In this document: positions 56,736 to 64,000 of the stretch, piece by piece | How the letters are laid out: the number at the start of each line of letters is the position of its first letter | Position numbering within the stretch: the stretch's first letter is position 1 | NCBI RefSeq assembly: GCF_013410375.1 | Contig: NZ_JACCFL010000001.1 | Coordinates: 682,001-746,000, forward strand | Direction: 5' to 3' | Length of the DNA: 64,000 bases | DNA from: Leifsonia shinshuensis | Lineage (GTDB): Bacteria > Actinomycetota > Actinomycetes > Actinomycetales > Microbacteriaceae | Notes under the pieces: generated by a model | Database searches by the model: none | Seen by the model: only the letters and a program-made list of their open reading frames with translations | Told to the model about the DNA's origin: nothing | Translations under genes and position numbers: made by a program

Positions 56736-57998
56736 TCAGGAGCGGGCGACGCGGGCGGCGATGTCGGTGCGGTACTGGGCGCCGGGGAGGTGGATGCGCG
56801 CGACCGCGTCGTAGGCGCGCTCGCGGGCCTCGTCGAAGCTCGTGCCGCGGGCGACGACGGAGAGGACGCGGCCTCCGGTCGCGAGCAGCGCGCCGGTGTC
56901 GGCGTCGAGCGCGGTCGCGGCGTGAGCGATCGTGACCTCCGGGACCTGCGCCGCCTCGTCCAGCCCGGTGATCGGCCGGCCGGTCTGCGGCGCCTCCGGG
57001 TAGCCCTCGCTGGCGAGCACCACGGTCACCGCGGTGTCGAGCGCGAACTCGGGGCGCGGCATCCCGGACAGCTCGCCGGTCGCCGCAGCGTAGAGCAGCG
57101 ACGACAGCGGGGTCAGCAGCCGCGGCAGCACGACCTGGGTCTCCGGGTCGCCGAAGCGCGCGTTGAACTCGATGACGCGGATGCCCTTCGAAGTCACGAT
57201 GAGCCCGCAGTAGAGGAGGCCGATGAACGGCGTCTGCTCGGCCGCCAGCTGCCGCACGGTCGGGAGGGCGATCGTGTCGATGACCTCGTCCACGAAGTTC
57301 TCCGGGAGCCAGGGGAGCGGCGAGTAGGCGCCCATCCCGCCGGTGTTCGGCCCGGCATCGCCGTCGAGGAGGCGCTTGTAGTCCTGCGCGGGGCTGAGCG
57401 GGAGGACGGTGTGGCCGTCGCTGACAAGGAATAGCGACACCTCCTCGCCGTCCAGGAACTCCTCGATCAGCACTCCGCCCTGCGCCAGGTAGTGGCGGGC
57501 GTGCTCGACGGCAGCGGCGCGGTCGGAGGTCACGATGACGCCCTTGCCCGCCGCGAGGCCGTCGGCCTTCACGACGTAGGGCGCGCCGAACTCATCCAGC
57601 GCGCGCTCGGCCTCGGCCAGGGTGCCAGCGCGGGCGGCGCGTCCGGTCGGGACGCCCGCCTCCTCCATGATCCGCTTCGCGAAGGTCTTCGAGCCCTCCA
57701 GCTGCGCGGCGGCGCGGCCGGGGCCGAACACCGGGATGCCGCGCGTGCGCAGCGGGTCGGCGACACCGGCGACGAGCGGAGCCTCCGGTCCGATCACGAC
57801 GAGCTCGACGCCGTTCTCGATCGCGTACTCGGCGACGGCGGCGCCGTCCAGCGGGTCGAGACCCGGCTCGACCGGGACGTCGGCCGCGATCCCGGCGTTG
57901 CCCGGGGCCGCGACGATCGCGTGCCCGGCCTCCTCGGCCAGGAGCGCGGTGATGATGGCGTGCTCGCGGGCACCGGAACCGAGGACCAGAATCTTCAC
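56736..57998 (-). CDS. purD: Phosphoribosylamine-glycine ligase
   Basis: PurD (GARS) joins phosphoribosylamine and glycine using ATP. The 420-residue ATP-grasp protein opens with KILVLGSGAREHAI, contains VIGPEAPLVAGVADPL, ADGLAAGKGVIVT (ATP-binding glycine-rich loop), EEFLDGEEVSLF, and IEFNARFGDPETQ (metal-binding Asn and Glu). Length is as expected. GTG at 57998 is fixed by TAGCAT seven bases upstream; an ATG nine bases earlier (58007) overlaps that box. It is divergent from the sterol-carrier-like gene. Confidence 0.96.
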   Translation of the reverse strand: MKILVLGSGAREHAIITALLAEEAGHAIVAAPGNAGIAADVPVEPGLDPLDGAAVAEYAIENGVELVVIGPEAPLVAGVADPLRTRGIPVFGPGRAAAQLEGSKTFAKRIMEEAGVPTGRAARAGTLAEAERALDEFGAPYVVKADGLAAGKGVIVTSDRAAAVEHARHYLAQGGVLIEEFLDGEEVSLFLVSDGHTVLPLSPAQDYKRLLDGDAGPNTGGMGAYSPLPWLPENFVDEVIDTIALPTVRQLAAEQTPFIGLLYCGLIVTSKGIRVIEFNARFGDPETQVVLPRLLTPLSSLLYAAATGELSGMPRPEFALDTAVTVVLASEGYPEAPQTGRPITGLDEAAQVPEVTIAHAATALDADTGALLATGGRVLSVVARGTSFDEARERAYDAVARIHLPGAQYRTDIAARVARS

Positions 57999-58011
57999 GC
58001 GACCCATGCTA
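57996..58011 (-). promoter_or_regulatory. Leaderless -10 box that decides the purD start
   Basis: TAGCAT (minus strand, 58011-58006), seven bases, then GTG at 57998. The alternative ATG lies within the box. Confidence 0.55.
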
Positions 58012-58065
58012 GAGGGCGCGGCCGGCGCCGTCCGACCTGTGACGCCTCGGTGCGAGGATGGACGC

Positions 58066-58422
58066 ATGGCCAGAGCGAAGATCACCGACGAGGTCGGCGG
58101 CGCGGCGGTCCGCGGCGCGCTCGCGGAGGGCGCCGACCGGAACACCACCGCCACCGCCGTGCGCTACCTCCTCCAGCTCCTGGCCGAGCGCGCCCCCGGC
58201 AACACCGTGGAGGTGCGGGTGCCGCCGTTCGGCGCCGTGCAGTGCATCCCCGGTCCGCGGCACACCCGCGGCACCCCGCCGAACGTGATCGAGACCGACG
58301 CGGCGACCTGGCTGGCCCTCGCCTCCGGGAGCCTCTCCTGGGACGCCGGCCTCGCCTCCGGATCCGTGCACGCCTCCGGCCAGCGCGCCACCCTCGAAGG
58401 CCTCCTCCCGCTCCGCTTCTGA
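58066..58422 (+). CDS. Sterol-carrier-like (bacterial SCP) protein
   Basis: The 118-residue product resembles the bacterial SCP-ortholog group found just upstream of purF in mycobacteria and relatives. Marks are ATAVRYLLQLLAERAPGNTVEVRVPPFGAVQCIPGPRHTRGTPPNVIETDAATWLALASG (about 27-86), and GRRATLEGLLPL-like ending. No catalytic residues are obvious. It probably binds a hydrophobic ligand. The ATG follows GAGGAT by six bases (GGACGC), a weak -10 match. It is divergent from purD; its conserved placement next to purine genes is of unknown meaning. Confidence 0.8.
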   Translation: MARAKITDEVGGAAVRGALAEGADRNTTATAVRYLLQLLAERAPGNTVEVRVPPFGAVQCIPGPRHTRGTPPNVIETDAATWLALASGSLSWDAGLASGSVHASGQRATLEGLLPLRF

Positions 58423-58484
58423 CGGGGCCCGCAGGCCGCTCCGCAGTGGGCGTCCGCTCAGGTGCGGTGCGAGAGAATGGACGC

Positions 58485-58994
58485 ATGAGCTCGAACCCGG
58501 AGGAGTCCGCCGTGCCCGAAGAGGCGCACGCCGCCGACGCCGCCGCACCCGGGCACTCGGACGGCGCCGCCGCGCCCGCCGCTCCCGCCGCCGAGCCCGC
58601 TCCCGACCCCGAGGTCGACGCCACCGTCACGGAGGCCGAGGTGCGCGTGCACCGCTCGCCGCGCTACTTCCGCTTCATGCTCACCGGCGCCGTCGTCTTC
58701 GGCGTCATCGCGCTCATCCTCACCTACGCGTTCCCCGCGAACCCGACCTACGACCGCGGCCAGGTCTTCGGCTTCCTGCTGGCCATCTGCGCGACCATCG
58801 GCGTCGCCGTCGGCGCGCTGGTCGCCCTCCTGATCGACCGCGCGGTCACCCGCCGGGCGCGCACCGTGCAGGCGGATAGAATCGACGTGCGCCTTCCCGA
58901 CACCGGCGCCGAACTCGACACCGAGGCCGGCGCGGAGCCGGGTCCCGATTCGGACGAGAAGAGCAACGGCTCGCGCCCGTCCGTCGACAGCTGA
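58485..58994 (+). CDS. Two-helix membrane protein upstream of purF
   Basis: The 169-residue product has an acidic, Ala/Pro-rich N-terminus of about 50 residues, then RVHRSPRYFRFM, two membrane helices (about 62-83 and 96-120) linked by a short loop with NPTYDRGQVFGF, and a polar, acidic C-terminal tail. It matches small conserved actinobacterial membrane proteins of unknown function encoded next to purF. GAGAAT lies six bases before the ATG, the same spacing as in the preceding gene. It is 33 bp upstream of the purF GTG start and probably cotranscribed. Confidence 0.72.
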   Translation: MSSNPEESAVPEEAHAADAAAPGHSDGAAAPAAPAAEPAPDPEVDATVTEAEVRVHRSPRYFRFMLTGAVVFGVIALILTYAFPANPTYDRGQVFGFLLAICATIGVAVGALVALLIDRAVTRRARTVQADRIDVRLPDTGAELDTEAGAEPGPDSDEKSNGSRPSVDS

Positions 58995-59027
58995 ACATCC
59001 CGGAATTCCTCGAGAAAGGGGCCCGCT

Positions 59028-60638
59028 GTGGCCGGAGGCGACGGTCGTCTGAGTCATGATCTTCTGCCCGGTGAGAAGGGGCCGCAGGACGCCTGCGGCG
59101 TCTTCGGAGTGTGGGCGCCCGGCGAGGAGGTCGCCAAGCTCAGCTACTTCGGCCTCTACGCCCTGCAGCACCGCGGGCAGGAGTCCGCGGGCATCGCGAC
59201 GAGCGACGGCAGCAAGATCCTCATCTACAAGGACATGGGCCTGGTCTCCCAGGTCTTCAACGAGAACGCGCTCAACTCGCTGACCGGCCACATCGCCGTC
59301 GGCCACACGCGCTACTCCACCACCGGGGCCTCCAGCTGGCAGAACGCGCAGCCGACCCTCGGCCGCACCTCCGGCGGCACCGTGGCGCTGGGCCACAACG
59401 GCAACCTGACCAACACCGCCGAGCTGATGCAGCTCGTGCACGACCGCTACCCGCAGCTCGACGGCGAGCTGTCCCGCGGCAACACGACCGACACCGCGGT
59501 GGTCACCGCGCTGCTCACCGGCGACCTCGACCACACGCTGGAGGCCACGGCCCTGGAGGTCCTGCCCCGGCTGCGCGGCGCCTTCTGCCTGGTCTTCATG
59601 GACGAGCACACCCTGTACGCGGCGCGCGACCCGCAGGGCGTCCGCCCGCTGGTGCTCGGCCGCCTGGAGCGCGGCTGGGTGGTCGCCTCCGAGACCGCCG
59701 CGCTCGACATCGTCGGCGCCAGCTTCGTGCGCGAGGTGGAGCCCGGCGAGCTGATCGCGATCGACGAGAACGGCCTCCGCACGCAGCGGTTCGCCGCCGA
59801 GAAGCGCGCCGGCTGCGTCTTCGAGTACGTCTACCTCGCCCGGCCCGACACCACCATCGCCGGCCGCGGCGTCTACGAGGCCCGCGTCGAGATGGGCCGC
59901 CAGCTCGCCCGCGAGCACGAGGTGGAGGCCGACCTGGTCATCCCGACGCCCGAGTCCGGCACCCCGGCGGCGATCGGCTACGCCCAGGCGTCCGGCATCC
60001 CGTTCGGCCAGGGCCTGGTCAAGAACTCCTACGTCGGCCGGACCTTCATCCAGCCGTCGCAGACCATCCGCCAGCGCGGCATCAAGCTCAAGCTGAACCC
60101 GCTCAAGGAGGTCATCAAGGGCAAGCGCCTCGTGGTGGTCGACGACTCGATCGTGCGCGGCAACACCCAGCGCGCGCTCGTCTCGATGCTGCGGGAGGCC
60201 GGCGCGGCCGAGGTGCATGTGCGCATCTCCAGCCCGCCCATCACCTGGCCCTGCTTCTACGGCATCGACTTCGCCTCCCGTGCCGAGCTGATCGCGACCG
60301 GCCTCGGCGTGGACGAGGTCCGTCAGTCGATCGGCGCCGACTCGCTCGGCTACCTGTCGGAGGACGGCATGATCGCCGCGACCGACCAGCCCCGCGAGCG
60401 TCTCTGCACCGCGTGCTTCACCGGGGTCTACCCGATCGAGCTGCCCGACGCGCACCACCTCGGCAAGAACCTCCTGGAGCGCCCGGGCGACGATGCCGTG
60501 GAGACCGCCGCCGAGCGCGCGGCCACCGTCACGGCGACCGACACCGGCGCCGACGCGACCAGCGACGGTTGCGAGCCCGGCCCCGACTCCGAGTACGAGC
60601 GCCTGATCGCCTACGGCGACCCCGGCCGCCAGGAGTAA
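59028..60638 (+). CDS. purF: Amidophosphoribosyltransferase
   Basis: PurF makes phosphoribosylamine from PRPP and glutamine, the committed step of purine synthesis. The 536-residue product has a 22-residue propeptide before Cys23 (DACGVFG), which becomes the N-terminal glutaminase nucleophile after cleavage, then the Ntn-type domain (GHTRYSTTG, GHNGNLTN) and a phosphoribosyltransferase domain with VVVDDSIVRGNT. Cysteines in ERLCTACFTG and near residue 268 fit the Fe-S-containing type. A C-terminal tail of about 40 acidic/Thr-rich residues is longer than usual. GTG start with GAAAGGGG. Together with purM it forms the usual pair. Confidence 0.96.
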   Translation: MAGGDGRLSHDLLPGEKGPQDACGVFGVWAPGEEVAKLSYFGLYALQHRGQESAGIATSDGSKILIYKDMGLVSQVFNENALNSLTGHIAVGHTRYSTTGASSWQNAQPTLGRTSGGTVALGHNGNLTNTAELMQLVHDRYPQLDGELSRGNTTDTAVVTALLTGDLDHTLEATALEVLPRLRGAFCLVFMDEHTLYAARDPQGVRPLVLGRLERGWVVASETAALDIVGASFVREVEPGELIAIDENGLRTQRFAAEKRAGCVFEYVYLARPDTTIAGRGVYEARVEMGRQLAREHEVEADLVIPTPESGTPAAIGYAQASGIPFGQGLVKNSYVGRTFIQPSQTIRQRGIKLKLNPLKEVIKGKRLVVVDDSIVRGNTQRALVSMLREAGAAEVHVRISSPPITWPCFYGIDFASRAELIATGLGVDEVRQSIGADSLGYLSEDGMIAATDQPRERLCTACFTGVYPIELPDAHHLGKNLLERPGDDAVETAAERAATVTATDTGADATSDGCEPGPDSEYERLIAYGDPGRQE

Positions 60639-60650
60639 TCGCACCCCCGA

Positions 60651-60716
60651 CCATCCGTTCCGGAGTTCTGCACGCTCTGCTCCGGCGTCTTGCGTGCAGA
60701 ACTCCGGAACCGATGG
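60651..60716. repeat. 25-bp inverted repeat between purF and purM
   Basis: Arms 60651-60675 and 60692-60716 match over 25 bp with one mismatch; the loop is 16 nt, the same as in family 1. It separates two genes on the same strand and lies just upstream of a separate purM promoter, so it probably terminates purF transcripts. Confidence 0.85.
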
Positions 60717-60742
60717 CGTCGGCGACGACGGAGGCGCCCGGA

Positions 60743-60757
60743 TACCATGGAGCAGTG
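60743..60757 (+). promoter_or_regulatory. Leaderless -10 box of purM
   Basis: TACCAT at 60743-60748, six bases, then GTG at 60755. It excludes an in-frame ATG at 60713 that overlaps the inverted repeat. Confidence 0.55.
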
Positions 60758-61876
60758 ACCGAGCCCACCGCATCCGCATCCTCGTCCTACGCCGCCGCCG
60801 GTGTCGACACCGCCGCCGGCGACCGCGCCGTCGAGCTGATGAAGGCGGCCGTCGCGCGCACGCAGGGCCCGCAGGTGCTGGGCGGCGTCGGCGGCTTCGC
60901 CGGCATGTTCGACGTGTCCGCGCTCAAGGACTTCCGGCGGCCGCTGCTGGCGACCTCCACCGACGGCGTCGGCACCAAGGTCGCCATCGCGCAGGCGCTG
61001 GACAAGCACGACACCATCGGCCAGGACCTGGTCGGGATGGTCGTGGACGACATCGTCGTGGTGGGCGCCCGCCCGCTGTTCATGACCGACTACATCGCGT
61101 GCGGCAAGGTCGTCCCCGAGCGGATCGCGGCGATCGTTGCCGGCATCGCCCGCGCCTGCGAGGCGACCGGCACGGCGCTCGTCGGCGGCGAGACGGCCGA
61201 GCACCCCGGCCTGCTCGGCCCGGACGACTATGACGTCGCGGGCGCGGCGGTCGGCGCGGTGGAGGCCGACGAACTGCTCGGCGCCGAGCGCGTCCGCGAC
61301 GGCGACGTGGTGCTCGCGCTGGCGTCGTCGGGCATCCACTCCAACGGCTTCTCGCTTGTGCGCCACATCCTGGCCCAGCGCGGCATCGCCTTCACCGACC
61401 GGCTCGACGAGTTCGGCGGCACGGTCGGGGAGGCCCTGCTGGAGCCGACCCGCCTCTACACGTCGCCGCTGCTGGACGTGCTCGGCGCCCCGGAGTTCTC
61501 CGGCGCCGTCCACTCGCTCAGCCACGTCACCGGCGGCGGGATCGCGGCGAACCTCGCGCGCGTCCTCCCGGTCGGGTCGTGGGTGGAGGTCGACCGCGCG
61601 ACCTGGTCGCCGACCCCGGTGTTCCGGGTGCTGAGCGACCTGGCCGGTAGCAGCCTGGAGTCGTCGGAGGGCACCTGGAACCTCGGCATCGGCATGTTCG
61701 CCGTGGTGGCCGCGGAGGCCGCAGACGCGATCGCGGCGACGATCACGGCCGGCGGCATCCCGACCTGGCGCGCCGGCGTCGTGTCGACGGCGGCACGCGA
61801 CCTGGACGGCTTCGAGCAGGGCGCCAAGGGCGTCGACGGCGGCGCGGTCCGCCTGGTCGGCAGCTACGCGGGCTGA
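60755..61876 (+). CDS. purM: Phosphoribosylformylglycinamidine cyclo-ligase
   Basis: PurM (AIR synthetase) closes FGAM to AIR with ATP. The 373-residue product has SSSYAAAGVDTAAGDRAVELM at the N-terminus, LLATSTDGVGTKVAIA, DLVGMVVDDIVVVGARPLFMTDYIA, LVGGETAEHPG, and SSGIHSNGFSLVR, all standard for the family. The length is slightly above average. GTG start set by the -10-like box. It is followed by a region with a small hairpin and direct GATCTCCTCCG copies before an exported protein gene. Confidence 0.96.
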   Translation: MTEPTASASSSYAAAGVDTAAGDRAVELMKAAVARTQGPQVLGGVGGFAGMFDVSALKDFRRPLLATSTDGVGTKVAIAQALDKHDTIGQDLVGMVVDDIVVVGARPLFMTDYIACGKVVPERIAAIVAGIARACEATGTALVGGETAEHPGLLGPDDYDVAGAAVGAVEADELLGAERVRDGDVVLALASSGIHSNGFSLVRHILAQRGIAFTDRLDEFGGTVGEALLEPTRLYTSPLLDVLGAPEFSGAVHSLSHVTGGGIAANLARVLPVGSWVEVDRATWSPTPVFRVLSDLAGSSLESSEGTWNLGIGMFAVVAAEAADAIAATITAGGIPTWRAGVVSTAARDLDGFEQGAKGVDGGAVRLVGSYAG

Positions 61877-61948
61877 CCGGCTCCCCCTCGCGCGCCGCTC
61901 CGGCGCCGCCACCGGAGGACTCCGGCCCTCCGCGCGCGCCGATCTCCT

Positions 61949-61976
61949 CCGCAGACTGCTTTCCGCGGGTCTGCGG
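61949..61976. terminator. Hairpin after purM
   Basis: CCGCAGAC (61949-61956) pairs with GTCTGCGG (61969-61976), loop 12 nt. Direct copies of GATCTCCTCCG flank it. Probable terminator, weaker than the other elements. Confidence 0.5.
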
Positions 61977-62051
61977 CGGCGGATCTCCTCCGTTGGCGAC
62001 GCCGGATGACGTGACCCCTTCGTGGACGCGCGAGCGGCCGCGGCCTCCCGC

Positions 62052-62067
62052 TAGAGTGGCCGCTGTG
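62052..62067 (+). promoter_or_regulatory. Leaderless -10 box of the exported protein gene
   Basis: TAGAGT at 62052-62057, seven bases, then GTG at 62065. Confidence 0.45.
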
Positions 62068-63324
62068 ACCCCGCCTGCCAGCCTCCGCTCGGCGTGCGCG
62101 CTCGGGGTCGCGCTGATCGGTGTCGCGTTGACCGGAGGTCCGGCGCTCGCGGCCGTCGCGGCGCCCGGCCCGGCACCCGCAGCGACCTCGCCGGACCTCA
62201 CGCCGATCGTCGACTGCGTGCAGGACGCGCCGCTCGGAGCGGTGACCTCCCGCACGGTCGTGCTCGGCTACCGCTCGGCCGCGACCGCTCCTGTGACGGT
62301 CGCCGCCGGCTCCGGCGCGAACGACCTGTCCGGCGTCGCGGACCGCGGGCAGCCGTCCACCTTCCAGCCGGGCGAGCACCACGGTGTCTGGCTGCTGACC
62401 GTCGATGCCGCGGCCGAGCCGTCGCTAACCTGGACGCTCGCCGGCCGGTCGGTGGCCGTCGACGCCACCGCTCCGGCGTGCACGGACGCGACCGCGGTCG
62501 CGATCAGCGCGCCCGCGACCGCCACCACCGGCGGGAGCATCGCCGTGACCGCGCTGGTCACCCGCTTCCTGCTCGCGCCCCCGGACACCGGTGCCGTGAT
62601 CTTCGCGATCGACGGGACACCGGCACTGGCGGTGCCCGTCGGCCCCGGCGGTGTCGCGCGCGCCGACCTCCCGGCGCCCGCCGCCGGCCCGCACACCGTC
62701 ACCGCGGCGTTCGCCCCCGCCACCGGCTCCACCCTCCGCCCCGCGACGGCCGCCGCGACGCTCACGGTCGCCGCGGCCTCCGGTCCGCTGGCCGTGGTGA
62801 CCGACAGTGTCGTCGCGGGGAGCACCTCCGTCCGTGTCAGTGTGACCCGCACGGTCGCGTCCGGCCCGGCCACGGTGGACTTCGCGACGCTCGACGGCAC
62901 GGCCCACGCCGGGACCGACTACGCGGCGGCCTCCGGGACGCTGGCGCTCGCCGACGGCCAGGACACCGCGACCACGACCGTGAGCCTGCCGGCCCGGGCG
63001 CCCGGCTCGCCCGCGTCCGTCTTCTTCGTCGTGCTGAAGCACGCGACGGTGGATGTCGCCGGCGCCGTCGCGGTCGTCTCCCTCCCGGCGGTGCCCGCAG
63101 CGCCGCTGCCGGCGGTGACCGCGGGAGGCGCGGGCGGCGGAGGGACGGCCGGACCGGCCTCCGCCCTGCCGCAGCATGACCCGACCTCGCAGTCCCCGGT
63201 CGTCGCCGCTCCGGTCGGGCAGGACCTCCTGCTCCTCCTCGGCGCCGCGCTGATCACGGCCGGCGGCATCGCGGGCGTCATCGGCCTCGTCCGTTCCGTC
63301 CGCGCGCGCGACGCCCTGTCCTGA
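62065..63324 (+). CDS. Exported surface protein with Ig-like and Calx-beta domains and a C-terminal anchor
   Basis: The 419-residue product has a signal peptide (about 1-30, ALGVALIGVALTGGPALA), a first beta domain with two cysteines, an Ig-like repeat region (about 150-245), and a Calx-beta-like domain (VDFATLDGTAHAGTDYAAASGTLALADGQ, about 272-300). It ends in a Gly/Pro linker and one membrane helix (about 388-411) with a short basic tail. The tail resembles a sortase substrate without an LPxTG motif, so it is probably held by the helix itself. Function unknown; adhesion or cell-surface structure is possible. GTG start is supported by the -10-like box. Confidence 0.8.
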   Translation: MTPPASLRSACALGVALIGVALTGGPALAAVAAPGPAPAATSPDLTPIVDCVQDAPLGAVTSRTVVLGYRSAATAPVTVAAGSGANDLSGVADRGQPSTFQPGEHHGVWLLTVDAAAEPSLTWTLAGRSVAVDATAPACTDATAVAISAPATATTGGSIAVTALVTRFLLAPPDTGAVIFAIDGTPALAVPVGPGGVARADLPAPAAGPHTVTAAFAPATGSTLRPATAAATLTVAAASGPLAVVTDSVVAGSTSVRVSVTRTVASGPATVDFATLDGTAHAGTDYAAASGTLALADGQDTATTTVSLPARAPGSPASVFFVVLKHATVDVAGAVAVVSLPAVPAAPLPAVTAGGAGGGGTAGPASALPQHDPTSQSPVVAAPVGQDLLLLLGAALITAGGIAGVIGLVRSVRARDALS

Positions 63325-63439
63325 CCGGAGCGAGCTCCACAACACCGGCGTGCCGCACCGAGCGACGGCGCCTCCGCACATGACAAACGTCACCCCCAGG
63401 TCCTGACGCAGGCCCTGCGCGCTCCCTCCGGCGCCCCGG

Positions 63440-63454
63440 CACGCTGAGAGCGTG
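63440..63454 (+). promoter_or_regulatory. Possible leaderless -10 box of the ABC ATPase gene
   Basis: CACGCT at 63440-63445, six bases, then GTG at 63452. Confidence 0.4.
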
Positions 63455-64000
63455 AACCAGTCACCAGCCATCCGCCTCAGCGGCCTCCGCAAGACGTTCG
63501 GGTCGCTCACCGCCGTCGACGGCGTGGACCTCACCGTCCGCACCGGCGAGGTCATCGCCCTGCTCGGCCCCAACGGCGCGGGCAAGTCCACCACCATCGA
63601 CCTCGCGCTCGGCCTCGCCCGCCCGACCGCGGGAACCGCCGAGCTGTTCGGCGGCGACCCGCGCCGCGCCATCCGCGAGGGGAGGGTCGGCGCGATGCTG
63701 CAGGGCGGCGCGCTCCTGCCCACCCTCACCGTCGCCGAGTCGGTGGCGCTCGTCGCCTCCGCGCACAAGCACCCGCTCAGCGTGGCCGAGGCGCTCGAAC
63801 GCGCCCGCTGCACCGAGATCGCGAAGCAGCGCGTCTCCAAGCTGTCCGGCGGCCAGATGCAGCGCGCACGGTTCGCCGTCGCCGTGGTGTCGAACCCCGA
63901 CCTGCTGTTCCTGGACGAGCCGACCGCCGCGATGGACGTGGAGGCCCGGCGCATTTCTGGCTCTCGATGCGGGAGTTCACCGACCAGGGCCGCACGGTCG
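63452..64000 (+). CDS. ABC transporter ATP-binding protein (partial, with a frameshift near the window end)
   Basis: Reading from GTG at 63452 gives a normal ABC ATPase: Walker A GPNGAGKS near residues 40-47, Q-loop LQGG, signature LSGGQ near 131-135, and Walker B LLFLDEP near 151-157, followed by AMDVEARR. At about 63953-63957 (CGGCGCATTTCTGG) the frame stops making sense; reading on in a shifted frame restores FWLSMREFTDQGRTV, the expected family continuation. This is either a real frameshift or a one-base sequencing error. The C-terminus is outside the window. Drug or lipid export is likely for this ATPase type. Confidence 0.8.
   Translation, partial: MNQSPAIRLSGLRKTFGSLTAVDGVDLTVRTGEVIALLGPNGAGKSTTIDLALGLARPTAGTAELFGGDPRRAIREGRVGAMLQGGALLPTLTVAESVALVASAHKHPLSVAEALERARCTEIAKQRVSKLSGGQMQRARFAVAVVSNPDLLFLDEPTAAMDVEARRISGSRCGSSPTRAARS

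Noticed and set aside
62065..63324. Sortase-anchored (LPxTG) surface protein
   Set aside because: The C-terminal helix and basic tail fit, but no LPxTG-like motif precedes the helix, so membrane anchoring is the safer call.

Overview
The window is 64 kb of very GC-rich actinobacterial chromosome. Dense coding, GTG starts, frequent ATGA/GTGA overlaps between neighbouring genes, a split PurS/PurQ/PurL enzyme, a septum-formation-type membrane protein and a small DUF7882-like protein all point to the family Microbacteriaceae (Leifsonia or a relative). This placement is inferred from gene content; no rRNA gene is present. I see no tRNA, rRNA, CRISPR array, phage or insertion sequence. The region looks like ordinary core chromosome with metabolic islands.

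Layout. 1-9 kb: SRPBCC fragment, membrane protein, exonuclease III, pyrE, a giant disordered membrane protein, HAD phosphatase, SpoU methyltransferase, DUF3052 protein, phosphoesterase. 9-12 kb: a leftward TetR / degenerate ABC ATPase / YhgE-Pip operon. 12-24 kb: purA, Eis-type acetyltransferase, MarR plus SRPBCC, chorismate mutase, SDR, Ohr, a processive glycosyltransferase, DUF2252, and a CE1758/CE1759-type flavin monooxygenase pair. 24-35 kb: class A PBP, EamA transporter, purL, an ECF sigma factor with a membrane partner, TfoX-like protein, ilvD, HTH regulator, purQ and purS. 35-40 kb: a four-gene kynurenine operon (tryptophan 2,3-dioxygenase, amidohydrolase, kynureninase, PaaX-type regulator). 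40-43 kb: a three-gene cassette resembling the proposed phosphonate catabolism set (FAD oxidoreductase, HAD hydrolase, alcohol dehydrogenase). 43-51 kb: UDG-like protein, MarR, PadR plus MFS exporter, VOC protein, RraA-like protein, P1B ATPase. 51-64 kb: purC, SDR and membrane protein divergent from a MarR gene, SHOCT and DUF6325 proteins, alditol-oxidase-like enzyme, purD, sterol-carrier-like protein, purF, purM, an exported Calx-beta protein, and the start of an ABC ATPase.

The genes serve mainly de novo purine synthesis (purA, L, Q, S, C, D, F, M, scattered rather than clustered), pyrimidine and branched-chain amino acid synthesis, tryptophan degradation to anthranilate, flavin-dependent oxidation, and regulated efflux.

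Three sequence-level themes stand out. First, nearly every convergent gene pair, and some tandem pairs, is separated by a long, often perfect inverted repeat (stems of 15-28 bp), and some of these share arm sequences across the window. Second, about twenty genes have a -10-like hexamer ending 6 or 7 bases before an ATG or GTG start, which predicts widespread leaderless transcripts and settles several start codons. Third, most one-component regulators (TetR, two of the MarR genes, PadR, HTH) and the ECF sigma gene have a clear dyad in their own promoter region. The most functionally suggestive loci are the amidohydrolase in the kynurenine operon, which fills the slot where a kynurenine formamidase is expected, and the degenerate ABC ATPase paired with YhgE/Pip.
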